A DNA stretch of 64,000 nt from Paenibacillus sp. JJ-223 (GTDB lineage Bacteria > Bacillota > Bacilli > Paenibacillales > Paenibacillaceae), in assembly GCF_927798175.1 (NCBI RefSeq), contig NZ_CAKMMP010000016.1:62001-126000 (forward strand). Direction: 5' to 3'. Positions 1 through 8,126 of the stretch are shown in pieces. Position 1 is the first letter of the stretch. Every line of letters begins with the position of its first letter. The notes under the pieces are model-generated. The model saw only the letters and a program-made list of their open reading frames with translations. It was not told the DNA's origin and ran no database searches. A program made the position numbers and the translations under genes.

Positions 1-420
1 GATCCGGGGGATTTGGGCTTTGGCCGCTTCCGCAGAAAGATCGGGGTCAAGTCCTGAACCTGAACCGGTCACCAGATCGGCGGGAACCGTTTGGAGTGCC
101 GGATTTTCTTGCTTGATCTCCGCAATCTTGGTCATCATCTCGTCCGCATACTCCTCTGATGCAACAGCCCGGTTGGAGCCAGCTGAAGCGGCAGCGTCGT
201 ATCCGGCACCCGATGCCCTTGGCTGGAACAAACCCGGCGAGGCCACTTTCTGTGCCAGCAACGAGGAACCGATCACCTTACCCTGCTGCGTAATCAGGCT
301 GCCGTTCGCCTGAGCCGGAAATAGCAGCTGTGCAACGGCTGTCGTTGCAAGTGGGTAAATGACACCGCATAACAACATTAAAACTAAAGACAGTCGAAGG
401 GCGATCACTGTCATTTTCAT
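1..420 (-). CDS. kdpC: KdpC, potassium-transporting ATPase subunit C (partial, C-terminus beyond the window)
   Basis: Reading the minus strand from the ATG at 420 gives 140 residues without a stop up to the window edge. The start has a single hydrophobic segment (about residues 5-30) followed by the family region with TGSGSGLDPDLS, the KdpC hallmark. KdpC is the one-span accessory subunit of the KdpFABC high-affinity K+ uptake ATPase and stabilises the complex in the membrane. The gene follows kdpB after 42 bases, so it is the last visible gene of the operon. About 50 C-terminal residues are missing because the window ends, not because the gene is broken. Confidence 0.93.
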   Translation of the reverse strand, partial: MKMTVIALRLSLVLMLLCGVIYPLATTAVAQLLFPAQANGSLITQQGKVIGSSLLAQKVASPGLFQPRASGAGYDAAASAGSNRAVASEEYADEMMTKIAEIKQENPALQTVPADLVTGSGSGLDPDLSAEAAKAQIPRI

Positions 421-462
421 CGTGTTTCACATCCCAAACGTGTAATGGTTCCAGCTCTACTC

Positions 463-2580
463 TTATACAAAATTCAGTCCCGACAACACCAGGTCGATCA
501 GCTTGATGCCGATGAATGGTACGATGACGCCACCGATGCCATAGAGCAAAAGGTTGCGGCCAAGCAGCCGGTCGGCCGACATGGCGCGATATTTCACGCC
601 GCGCATGGCGATCGGAATGAGCAGCGGAATAATGACGGCGTTAAATATGAGCGCCGACAGGATTGCCGACTGCGGCGAAGCCAGGTTCATAATGTTCAGC
701 GCCTGCAACTGAGGCATAGCGGCAATGAACATCGCCGGAATGATGGCGAAATACTTGGCAATATCATTCGAAATCGAGAACGTGGTCAGCGCCCCCCGGG
801 TGATCAGCAGCTGCTTCCCGATGGATACGACGGACAACAGCTTTGTCGGATCGGAGTCGAGGTCGATCATGTTGGCAGCTTCCTTCGCCGCCATCGTCCC
901 CGAATTCATCGCCAGGCCCACATCCGCTTGAGCGAGAGCAGGGGCGTCGTTGGTTCCGTCTCCTGTCATGGCGACGAGCTTGCCTTCCTGCTGTTCCTTT
1001 TGAATGGCACGGATTTTGTCCTCCGGTTTCGCTTCGGCGATAAAATCGTCAACACCGGCTTCCAGCGCAATCGTAGCAGCCGTCAGCGGGTTATCCCCCG
1101 TGCACATGATCGTTTTGATGCCCATGGAGCGCATTTCCTCGAACTTCTCTTTAAGTCCCGGCTTCACTGTATCTTTCAAATAGATGACACCGTAAATCCG
1201 GTCATTGATGGCCACGGCAAGCGGCGTGCCGCCTGCTTTGGCAATCCGGCTTGCGATATCGTCCAGATCGCCAGGCACCCGTCCGCCGTGAGCCGCGACA
1301 TGGCGTTTAATAGCATCGACTGCTCCTTTGCGAATTTGCTGTCCATCAGCCATGTTGAGCCCCGACATACGCGTCTCTGCGGTGAACTCTACGCTTTCGG
1401 CCGCAGCATACTCGGCCTCGTTCCACTGTTCGCCCTGGCGGCCCGCCAACTCAACCACAGAGCGCCCCTCCGGTGTCTCGTCCCGCACGGAAGCCCGCAG
1501 CGCCGCTCGGGTCATCTCTTGCACGGTTACGCCCTGTACGGGCACGAATTCGGATGCCATCCGGTTGCCATAGGTGATCGTTCCCGTTTTGTCCAGAATC
1601 AGCGTATCGATGTCTCCTGCGGCTTCCACCGCTTTCCCTGACATGGCAAGCACGTTGTACTGGGTGACGCGGTCCATGCCCGCAATGCCGATAGCCGAGA
1701 GCAGCCCGCCAATCGTCGTTGGAATCAGGCAGACCAGCAGTGCGATCAGCGTCGCTACGTCAAGATGGATGCCCAGATAATCGGCCATCGGAAACATTGT
1801 CATAATGACGATCAGGAAAATCATCGTCAGCACCGCAAGCAGGGTAGTCAACGCGATCTCATTCGGCGTCTTCTGGCGCTGTGCGCCTTCCACCAGCGAG
1901 ATCATGCGGTCGAGGAAGGATTCTCCCGGATCGGTCTGCACCCGCATGACAATATAGTCCGAAGCCACACGCGTGCCGCCCGTGACCGAAGAGAAATCGC
2001 CGCCCGCTTCCTTAATGACAGGCGCCGATTCTCCCGTGATCGCCGATTCATCAATCGACGCGAGCCCTTCAATAATCTCGCCGTCGGTCGGTATCATTTC
2101 GCCTGTTTCTACGCGAACGACATCGCCTTTTTTCAACTTGGTCGAGGAAACCTGAAGCGTCGTGCCGTCTTTCTGCACCAGTCTGGCCGTTGTATCAGAC
2201 TTCGTTTTGCGCAGCGTATCTGCCTGCGCCTTGCCTCTGCCCTCGGCGAGGGCTTCGGCGAAGTTGGCAAACAACAGCGTAAACAGCAGGATCAGAAATA
2301 CCGCCATGTTGTACGCCCGCCCTCCCTCGGCCGCTGCCGCAAACAAATCGGGCTTGATACATAACAGTAGCGTAATCAAGGTGCCTACTTCGACGATGAA
2401 CATGACCGGGTTTTTGATCATCGCCACCGGATTCAGTTTCCGGAATGCATCAATCATTGCCCGTAGCATAATTTCCTTGTTCATTAACCGTCCCGGCTTC
2501 CCGGTGTTCCCGGGCTGAAGATGGCCGTTCTCTCCTCTTACGGCACCTGCCGCAAGCTGCTCGTTGTTCATTCCTTCCAT
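463..2580 (-). CDS. kdpB: KdpB, catalytic ATP-hydrolysing subunit of the Kdp potassium pump
   Basis: A 705-residue P-type ATPase. Visible motifs are TGES (192-195, actuator domain), the membrane motif LIPTTIGGL near 285-293, the phosphorylation site DKTGTIT with Asp330, and GDGTNDAPAL in the P-domain hinge. These are diagnostic of KdpB, which couples ATP hydrolysis to K+ movement through KdpA. The ATG at 2580 is preceded by GAGGGAG eight bases upstream. The first ~32 residues form a polar extension before the conserved amphipathic start, slightly longer than in many homologues. It lies between kdpA (103-base gap) and kdpC in the usual FABC order. Confidence 0.97.
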   Translation of the reverse strand: MEGMNNEQLAAGAVRGENGHLQPGNTGKPGRLMNKEIMLRAMIDAFRKLNPVAMIKNPVMFIVEVGTLITLLLCIKPDLFAAAAEGGRAYNMAVFLILLFTLLFANFAEALAEGRGKAQADTLRKTKSDTTARLVQKDGTTLQVSSTKLKKGDVVRVETGEMIPTDGEIIEGLASIDESAITGESAPVIKEAGGDFSSVTGGTRVASDYIVMRVQTDPGESFLDRMISLVEGAQRQKTPNEIALTTLLAVLTMIFLIVIMTMFPMADYLGIHLDVATLIALLVCLIPTTIGGLLSAIGIAGMDRVTQYNVLAMSGKAVEAAGDIDTLILDKTGTITYGNRMASEFVPVQGVTVQEMTRAALRASVRDETPEGRSVVELAGRQGEQWNEAEYAAAESVEFTAETRMSGLNMADGQQIRKGAVDAIKRHVAAHGGRVPGDLDDIASRIAKAGGTPLAVAINDRIYGVIYLKDTVKPGLKEKFEEMRSMGIKTIMCTGDNPLTAATIALEAGVDDFIAEAKPEDKIRAIQKEQQEGKLVAMTGDGTNDAPALAQADVGLAMNSGTMAAKEAANMIDLDSDPTKLLSVVSIGKQLLITRGALTTFSISNDIAKYFAIIPAMFIAAMPQLQALNIMNLASPQSAILSALIFNAVIIPLLIPIAMRGVKYRAMSADRLLGRNLLLYGIGGVIVPFIGIKLIDLVLSGLNFV

Positions 2581-2683
2581 TGTGGGCTCCCTCTTTCATG
2601 GATTCACTATCTTCGCAGGTTATAACTTCCTATTTCATTTCGTTGTCCCTCGCGCAACGTCATGTTATTAAAACAGGCGAACG

Positions 2684-4366
2684 CTATCCGACCGACATAG
2701 CCAAATGCTCTGCGATCGGCCCCAGCGCCAATGCCGGGAAAAACGTCAAGGCTCCAATGACCACAATGACGACCACCAGAACGCCGGCAAACATCGGTGT
2801 ATTTGTGCGCAGTGTACCCGTTGTTATCGGAACAATCCGTTTGGTGGCAAGCGATCCGGCAATGGCAAGCAGCGCAATCATGGAAACGTATCTTCCCAGC
2901 AGCATCACTACGCCGATGCCGATATTATAAAAGTCCGTATTCGCATTCAGCCCGGCAAACGCGGAACCGTTATTGGCCGCTCCCGAAGCAAATGCGTACA
3001 ACACCTCGCTGATTCCATGCATCCCACCGTTGGAAATGGACGCCATGGCGTCAGGGCTCAGGAAAGCCAGCGCCGTAGGAGCCAGAATGATCAGCGGATG
3101 AATCAGCAATGCAATGGATGCCAGCTTGATTTCCTTCGCTTCAATCTTTTTGCCGAGAAATTCGGGCGTCCGGCCAACCATCAAACCGCAGATGAACACG
3201 GCCAAGATCACATACAGCAGACCGTTTAGAAGCCCTACGCCTTTGCCGCCGAACACGTTGTTCAGCATCATCTGGGCCATGGGGACCATGCCTCCAAGCG
3301 GTGTCAACGATTCGTGCATATTGTTGACTGAGCCCGTCGTCGCCGCCGTCGTAACTGCGGTGAACAGCGCCGATTCGGAAATGCCGAGCCGCACTTCCTT
3401 GCCCTCCATGTTTCCTTGGATGCCCGCTGCCTCAAGTGCAGGCACGCCGCGATATTCGGATACGAATACCGTCGTCAACATAACAAGAAACAGTGCGCTC
3501 ATCACGGCGAATAAAGCCCATCCTTGCTTCTTGTTGTTCGCCATGATGCCGAAAGCGTACACCAGTGCCGTTGGCAGCAGCATCATACAGACGATGTGCA
3601 CCAGATTGGCCAAAGCTGTCGGTGTCTCGAACGGGTGAGCCGCATTGGTTCCGAACCATCCTCCCCCGTTCGTACCCAGGTGTTTGATGGATTCCAGTGA
3701 AGCCACCAGTCCCCGCGTAATCGTCTGTTCGCCCCCGTCCAGCGTCGCTGCACGGACAGCTCCGGCCAACGTCTGCGGTACACCCTGAAATACGAGAAAC
3801 AGCGCAACGAGCACGCTCAGCGGCAAAAACACTCTCGTAATGGCACGCACCATGTCCACATAAAAGTTTCCCAGTTCATTCTTGCGGCCTACCAAGCCGC
3901 GTATGAACGCAATCGCCACGGCAAAGCCGGTTGCAGCTGACGTGAACATCGGAAACGTCACGGCCAACATTTGCGACAGATACGATAGAGCATTTTCGCC
4001 CGTATACGACTGCCAGTTGGTGTTGGTCATAAAAGAAACTGCTGTGTTAAATGCCTGTGCCGCAGGCATGTTGTCGATCCCGTCCGGATTGAGCGGCAGC
4101 CACTTTTGCAGCCGCAACACCAGAAACATCAGGATCAGCATAACCATATTGGAAAGGAGAACGGCCGACAGGTATTTTTTCCACCCCATCGTTTCATCTT
4201 CCCGTACCCCCATCGCCTTGTATAACAAACGCTCCGGAACGCCAAAGATCCGGTCAAGCCATGTCCTTTGCCCGCCAAACACCTTTACCAGATAACTCCC
4301 CATCGGTTTCACCAGCAGGATGATGATCAGCAGCGTGACTGCCACTTGCAACCAACCTGTACTCAT
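2684..4366 (-). CDS. kdpA: KdpA, potassium-translocating channel-like subunit
   Basis: A 560-residue polytopic membrane protein of the SKT (superfamily of K+ transporters) type. It has about ten hydrophobic helices and family segments such as NTAVSFMTNTNWQSY, GTNGGGWFGTNAAHPFE and AASGAANNGSAFAGL, which match the selectivity-filter loops of KdpA. It binds and conducts K+ within KdpFABC. The open frame extends 23 codons further upstream, but the ATG at 4366 has GGGGAGG nine bases before it and begins the conserved hydrophobic N-terminus, so that start is preferred. kdpF lies 40 bases upstream. Confidence 0.97.
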   Translation of the reverse strand: MSTGWLQVAVTLLIIILLVKPMGSYLVKVFGGQRTWLDRIFGVPERLLYKAMGVREDETMGWKKYLSAVLLSNMVMLILMFLVLRLQKWLPLNPDGIDNMPAAQAFNTAVSFMTNTNWQSYTGENALSYLSQMLAVTFPMFTSAATGFAVAIAFIRGLVGRKNELGNFYVDMVRAITRVFLPLSVLVALFLVFQGVPQTLAGAVRAATLDGGEQTITRGLVASLESIKHLGTNGGGWFGTNAAHPFETPTALANLVHIVCMMLLPTALVYAFGIMANNKKQGWALFAVMSALFLVMLTTVFVSEYRGVPALEAAGIQGNMEGKEVRLGISESALFTAVTTAATTGSVNNMHESLTPLGGMVPMAQMMLNNVFGGKGVGLLNGLLYVILAVFICGLMVGRTPEFLGKKIEAKEIKLASIALLIHPLIILAPTALAFLSPDAMASISNGGMHGISEVLYAFASGAANNGSAFAGLNANTDFYNIGIGVVMLLGRYVSMIALLAIAGSLATKRIVPITTGTLRTNTPMFAGVLVVVIVVIGALTFFPALALGPIAEHLAMSVG

Positions 4367-4406
4367 TCCATGTGTCCTCCCCAATTCGCACTTGCAACAC
4401 CTGCCA

Positions 4407-4484
4407 TCAGAACTTCTCCGGCTTCGCCAGCACATAGCCCAGATACACCATCAGTGCCAGCGCGATCGAACCTACAACGACCAT
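4407..4484 (-). CDS. kdpF: KdpF, 25-residue stabilising subunit of the Kdp pump
   Basis: A 25-codon frame encodes one membrane helix ending in YVLAKPEKF, the KdpF pattern (single span, then a Pro-Glu-Lys/Arg-Phe tail). A strong GGGAGGG site lies just upstream of the ATG at 4484. KdpF sits between KdpA and KdpB and stabilises the complex. Its place directly before kdpA is the standard one. Confidence 0.9.
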   Translation of the reverse strand: MVVVGSIALALMVYLGYVLAKPEKF

Positions 4485-4507
4485 ATCCGGTCCCTCCCTT
4501 TCTTCCC

Positions 4508-4594
4508 CTATGCCTTCTCACAAAAATTCATAAATCCCCAAAATAGTGCAAACATCAGCACCGTCAACGCAATCATCGTGACGTCGTTCACCAT
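4508..4594 (-). CDS. 28-residue single-span membrane peptide preceding kdpF
   Basis: A short frame starts at the ATG at 4594 with a near-ideal AAAGGAGG site seven bases upstream and encodes a single hydrophobic helix ending in FCEKA. It is the first gene after the kdp promoter and stops 23 bases before kdpF. The shape (one helix, then a short charged Cys-Glu tail) recalls small unannotated peptides I associate with the position before kdpF in other bacteria, but that recollection is not verified here. It may be a second small Kdp subunit or a leader peptide. The function is inferred only from position and the ribosome binding site. Confidence 0.7.
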   Translation of the reverse strand: MVNDVTMIALTVLMFALFWGFMNFCEKA

Positions 4595-4632
4595 CCGGAT
4601 TTCCTCCTTTTTCTCCTGCTCGCATTGAAATT

Positions 4633-4663
4633 TTAATACGGAACCGTGTAAAAATGGGGTAAA
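4633..4663 (-). promoter_or_regulatory. Candidate promoter of the kdp operon
   Basis: On the minus strand a TATTAA-like -10 (4633-4638) stands about 30 bases before the first ATG, with a TTTACC/TTACCC-like -35 around 4657-4663 at a slightly long spacing of 18-19. A weak -35 is usual for promoters needing an OmpR-family activator, and KdpE-like boxes overlap and precede it. Predicted from sequence only. Confidence 0.45.
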
Positions 4664-4701
4664 GATTGGACCGGCAGCGCGTAAAAAAAGCGTAAAAATG
4701 C
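4645..4701 (-). promoter_or_regulatory. Tandem KdpE-like boxes upstream of kdp
   Basis: The minus strand holds two pairs of direct repeats: CATTTTTACGC then TTTTTTTACGC (4678-4701), and TTTACCCCAT then TTTTTACACGG (4645-4664). Each pair repeats with an 11-base period, as expected for an OmpR-family dimer. The upstream pair closely resembles the Escherichia coli KdpE site as I recall it (CATTTTTATAC followed by TTTTTTTACAC). This suggests control by a KdpD/KdpE system, whose genes are not in this window. Confidence 0.6.
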
Positions 4702-4779
4702 AAAAAAAGAACCCTTCACTCCAGCTGCAACCCAGCTGAATAACGAACAGGTTCATGTTTAAGGTCGATTTTTCGTTGC

Positions 4780-5316
4780 TCAAAACGGTTCTTGCGCCCA
4801 CTGCAACAGCTTCTTCTTGGTGATCTTCGAATGGGAAGCGTGATGGAGAACCTTGCCCTCGCTGAGCAGCAATACCTGCGGCGATTCATGGCGAATCTCC
4901 GTTTCTTCAGCGATCCGGCGGGACAACGGACGACTTTCGATCACATCCACCATCCGATACTCCATATTCTGTACCGGATTGGCGGCATTCGCGCTGACAA
5001 AAGCGGCAAATTCCCGATACGCACGCGCGCTGACGGGACAAGTTGTACTATGCTTAAGGATGAGCACAGGGTGGTCATCTGAACGGCGGAGTGCCTCCTC
5101 CCAATCGTCTGTTTTATATATCTCCGCAATCTGCCCGCTGAGCAGACGCTCCGAATCGGCAAGAGCACGCTTGCTCACGATTGAACCAACGAATATGCCG
5201 AGCGCTGCCCCAAAGGCGACGCCGAGCGCGATCTGATCTGTGACGACGCCAATACAGGCCCCGATGGCAACACCTATGCTGAGCCATAACGCCTGATGGT
5301 TCACCTGTTTATCCAC
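4780..5316 (-). CDS. YtxJ-like monothiol bacilliredoxin with an N-terminal membrane anchor
   Basis: The C-terminal ~110 residues match the YtxJ/DUF2847 thioredoxin-like family. They have one active-site cysteine in HSTTCPVS, a cis-Pro segment ESPQVLLL and the ending KKLLQWAQ. Such proteins are proposed to remove bacillithiol from proteins or to act in bacillithiol redox balance. Ahead of it are two glycine-rich hydrophobic segments (about residues 10-50), so this copy is probably membrane-tethered with the redox domain in the cytoplasm. The frame also offers an ATG at 5325, but the GGGGGAAGG site abuts it and fits the GTG at 5316 better (nine-base gap). It is on the same strand as kdp, about 185 bases upstream of the first kdp gene. 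Confidence 0.8.
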   Translation of the reverse strand: MDKQVNHQALWLSIGVAIGACIGVVTDQIALGVAFGAALGIFVGSIVSKRALADSERLLSGQIAEIYKTDDWEEALRRSDDHPVLILKHSTTCPVSARAYREFAAFVSANAANPVQNMEYRMVDVIESRPLSRRIAEETEIRHESPQVLLLSEGKVLHHASHSKITKKKLLQWAQEPF

Positions 5317-5525
5317 GAAGATCATCCTTCCCCCAACGTTATCGGAGCGCCGATCTCTTAGAAGGCATCCTCCGCAGTCATTCGTCCTCTTTCCAGAAAT
5401 TATATCATAGGCCTATGAAAAACGGGGGCAATTACTCATCTCACCCCCTGTTTTTGTGTTACACTATTTGTAATTTGGATACGCTGAAAAGGGATAGAAT
5501 TGAACGGGAAAAGGAGATTTTCTTG

Positions 5526-6398
5526 ATGACATATGCATTCATGATTGAGCCGGATTTTTATACCCCGCTGCACACGGATGAAGAACGCATCGAAAAGTGC
5601 CAAGAGTGGGGGCTGCTGTCGGACAAGGCGACTAAGCTCAAAACATTTTATTATAAAGGGAATGGTCTGAACGTCCCTTGCACCATCATTGGTTTCGTGG
5701 ATCACATGGCCGCAGTCATTCAGCTGGACAACGACCAGAAACACTGCATTCATCCCGCTTATCTCAAGGAAATGCAGGCCTCGGGCTTTAAAGGCACGCT
5801 CGCTGCAGCGCCGGACAAAAAAGCGGGCACGCCAGGCGTGGTGGACGGCAGCGAGACAAGCTCCGTCGAATCCTCATCCGATGACGGACTTGTTTCGGAC
5901 GCAGAATCGTCTGATTTGGCAGGGGACAATTCTTCCGCCACGGAAGAACAGCCCTCCGCCACTGACAGAGCCATCGCATCCACTGCCAGCCTGCCAGGCG
6001 ATCCGGACGGGCTGGTCGAAGAATACGTGTCTCCCCAATCGGCATCCGCATCGGAGGACAAACCAAAGGCCAAAACCGCGAGCAAAGCCAAGGCAGCCAA
6101 ACTCGATTTGCCGGAAGGCAAGGTCAAAATGACCGCGGTCGTGAAGGAATTTACGACGGTGCCAAACCATTTTGCCGACAATGACGACGAAGTCATCATC
6201 TATGAAGCCGTCGCGATTCTGGAACCGGATATGCTCGAAGTGGGCGAGGCCTGGTCCAGCCACAGCGCCACGATCAAAAAGCTGGACCTTGAAGTCGGTG
6301 ATACGCTGACGTTTGACGCCAAAATCATCAAAAAGAAACTGGCTAAACACCCCGTGCCCTACAAGATCAACAATCCGTCCAAAATTCAGAAACAGTAG
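5526..6398 (+). CDS. Unknown acidic protein with a disordered middle and a beta-rich C-terminal domain
   Basis: I do not recognise a family. The frame starts further upstream, but the ATG at 5526 is preceded by AAAAGGAG nine bases away, giving 290 residues. Residues 1-95 look like a compact domain with alternating hydrophobic and charged residues. Residues ~100-195 are Ser/Asp/Glu/Pro/Ala-rich with no secondary-structure pattern. After an Ala/Lys stretch, residues ~200-290 look like a small beta barrel (alternating strands and a basic KIIKKKLAKHPVPYKIN end). There is no signal peptide or membrane span, so it is probably cytoplasmic. It diverges from the ytxJ-like gene and ends at a bidirectional terminator. 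Confidence 0.8.
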   Translation: MTYAFMIEPDFYTPLHTDEERIEKCQEWGLLSDKATKLKTFYYKGNGLNVPCTIIGFVDHMAAVIQLDNDQKHCIHPAYLKEMQASGFKGTLAAAPDKKAGTPGVVDGSETSSVESSSDDGLVSDAESSDLAGDNSSATEEQPSATDRAIASTASLPGDPDGLVEEYVSPQSASASEDKPKAKTASKAKAAKLDLPEGKVKMTAVVKEFTTVPNHFADNDDEVIIYEAVAILEPDMLEVGEAWSSHSATIKKLDLEVGDTLTFDAKIIKKKLAKHPVPYKINNPSKIQKQ

Positions 6399-6455
6399 GG
6401 TCGAAAGCAGCCAACATGGGAAATAATACGTCTATCGACGTACATTCATACAAGA

Positions 6456-6515
6456 CAAATAAGCCTCCGAAAACAGCGCCTATCAGGGCGCTGCTTTGGA
6501 GGCTTATTTGTTTTC
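6456..6515. terminator. Bidirectional terminator between convergent genes
   Basis: A long inverted repeat has arms ACAAATAAGCCTCC (6456-6469) and GGAGGCTTATTTGT (6498-6511). An inner CAGCGCC/GGCGCTG pairing and terminal T or A runs occur on both sides. It separates the plus-strand gene ending at 6398 from the minus-strand gene ending at 6562. Confidence 0.85.
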
Positions 6516-6561
6516 TCACTGTTTCCCTGCCCAGCAGCAGCGGGGGACATTAAAGACCGAA

Positions 6562-6990
6562 TTAAGCTTGGACAGGCTTTGCGCTGATCTGGAATCCCAC
6601 GCCGAACTTGTCCGTAACCTGGCCGTAGGCCGGGCTCCAGAACGTTTCCTGTACCGGCATGGTGACCGTTCCGCCTTCTTTCAGTTTGTCGAAAATGCGG
6701 CGGGCTTCCTCGGCCGTATCCGTATTTACGGTGACCGTGATGTGGTTGCCCACGGTATGCTCCATGCCAGGAAGGGTATCAGAAATCATGAGCAGGGAGC
6801 TGCCGATCTGCAAGGATGCATGCATGACCCAGTCCTTCGCCTCATCGGGAATCGGATGCTCGGGATTTGGCGGCATATCGCCAAATGTTTTCAAATCCAG
6901 CACTTCGGCACCAAATGCTTCTTTATACAGTTCCACTGCTTCGCGTCCGGTTCCATTGGTTACAAGGTACACATTCAGACTGATCGACAT
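6562..6990 (-). CDS. PhnB-like VOC (glyoxalase/bleomycin resistance) family protein
   Basis: A 142-residue protein with the PhnB/3-demethylubiquinone-methyltransferase-like pattern: NVYLVTNGTGREAVELYKEAFGAEV, a central HASLQIGSSLLMISD strand pair, and WSPAYGQVTDKFGVGFQI at the end. The fold is a paired beta-alpha-beta-beta-beta unit, typically a homodimer with a metal or ligand pocket. Despite the name, PhnB homologues have no proven role in phosphonate use, and the phosphonate genes here are 50 kb away. The ATG at 6990 has AAAGGAG about ten bases upstream. Substrate unknown. Confidence 0.85.
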   Translation of the reverse strand: MSISLNVYLVTNGTGREAVELYKEAFGAEVLDLKTFGDMPPNPEHPIPDEAKDWVMHASLQIGSSLLMISDTLPGMEHTVGNHITVTVNTDTAEEARRIFDKLKEGGTVTMPVQETFWSPAYGQVTDKFGVGFQISAKPVQA

Positions 6991-7140
6991 TCGTTTCCAG
7001 CTCCTTTAAACTCACGGATTATATGGCTCAATTCACTTGCGTCAAGAGTATATACCAAGGCTTGTCCACCTGACAAGCAGTGAAATTCGAGTCGGCCACA
7101 AGGTAGGATGTTCCTAATTCCTAACGTTTATGCTCCGCGT

Positions 7141-7184
7141 CAAAAACGAAAAGAACTGCCCGCGCGGTTAAGCGAAGCAGTTCT
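7141..7184 (-). terminator. Rho-independent terminator after the isomerase/epimerase gene
   Basis: On the minus strand AGAACTGC and GCAGTTCT pair across an 18-base loop and are followed by TTTTCGTTTTT. It ends the transcript that includes the gene stopping at 7250. Confidence 0.8.
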
Positions 7185-7249
7185 GATAGGGTGCACGGCT
7201 GGCTAAGTGCATGCATTACATAAAGATTATGATCTGTTACGGCGGTAGT

Positions 7250-8122
7250 CTACGCCTCGTTCCAGAACCGGCGCAAATTGTCCATGGCGATTTTGGACGC
7301 GGCTTTGCACTCCTCCATGCCTTCGAATTCCACGGTAACGGCTCCGTCATAGCCGGAGTCCTTGATCAGTTTGACGATTTTGCGGATCGGAAGATCGCCT
7401 TGTCCCACGATCGCCCCGCGCATGTAATTGCCATGGGATGTGGTGAACCATTCGCCTTCGCCCGGATTTTCGTCGAACGGACGCACATAGAAATCTTTGA
7501 AATGAACGAGGGAAGCATACGGAAGATTATTCATGACTCCAACAATCGGGTCCTCGTCCACGCACAGGAAGTTGCCGACGTCCAGCGTCGTTTTGAAATT
7601 AGGCCGATCCACGGCATGCAGCACCCGCTGCACCCTGTCGCTCGCCTGCACGCTGAAACCATGGTTTTCGATCGTCGTTGTAATGCCGAAGCCTGCAGCA
7701 TAATCGGCAATCAACTGGCTGCCCTTCACCATGAGCGGCAAATGCTGGTCGAACCAGGCAATCGTCATGTGCTCTTTCGGCAGCTTGAACGCTGTGACGT
7801 CGTGCCGCATATGCTTCACGCCCATCCGATGAACCACGTCGACGTGACGCTTCACCCGGGCAACCTCTTCCTCGAAGGCTTCCTCCGTCTCCTGCACGAA
7901 ATTGGCGGGCATCGAATAATTGGACAGCTCAATGCCTGCGGCAGCCGCACGCTCCCGAATAGCGTCAGCCAGTTCCGGATTGTCCTCCACGGTATAACCG
8001 TATGGAACCATCTCCATGTGTTCGCCGCCATTTGCGGCAATCCAGTCGATCACGTCCAGCACCGTCATGCTCCCTGCGTTCAACTCGTTCAGCAGGCTGT
8101 AGGTACTCAGGCCGATTTTCAT
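7250..8122 (-). CDS. Sugar phosphate isomerase/epimerase-like TIM barrel (PF01261), paralogue A
   Basis: A 290-residue AP-endonuclease-2-like TIM barrel (IolE/Hyi/DgpB superfamily). Metal-ligand positions are visible in TTTIENHG (Glu), TLDVGNFL (Asp), SLVHFKDF (His) and VTVEFEGME (Glu). The start MKIGLSTYSLL at 8122 is chosen because GGAGAGG lies upstream and the preceding gene stops only four bases before it. Relatives isomerise or epimerise ketoses, or act as lyases or hydratases on 3-keto-glycosides. It is about half identical by eye to the protein at 24744-25610 in the same locus, so the two probably act on related substrates. The exact substrate is not readable from sequence. Confidence 0.85.
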   Translation of the reverse strand: MKIGLSTYSLLNELNAGSMTVLDVIDWIAANGGEHMEMVPYGYTVEDNPELADAIRERAAAAGIELSNYSMPANFVQETEEAFEEEVARVKRHVDVVHRMGVKHMRHDVTAFKLPKEHMTIAWFDQHLPLMVKGSQLIADYAAGFGITTTIENHGFSVQASDRVQRVLHAVDRPNFKTTLDVGNFLCVDEDPIVGVMNNLPYASLVHFKDFYVRPFDENPGEGEWFTTSHGNYMRGAIVGQGDLPIRKIVKLIKDSGYDGAVTVEFEGMEECKAASKIAMDNLRRFWNEA

Positions 8123-8126
8123 ATGC

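Noticed and set aside
445..1641. A 398-codon plus-strand frame opposite kdpB
   Set aside because: It is the complement of the strongly conserved kdpB gene, and its His/Arg/Gln-rich composition is typical of antisense frames in GC-rich coding DNA. The same applies to the long plus-strand frames opposite the hydrolase genes.
6562..6990. PhnB-like protein as part of a phosphonate pathway
   Set aside because: The PhnB name is historical, the protein is 50 kb from the phosphonate operon, and it is a generic VOC protein.
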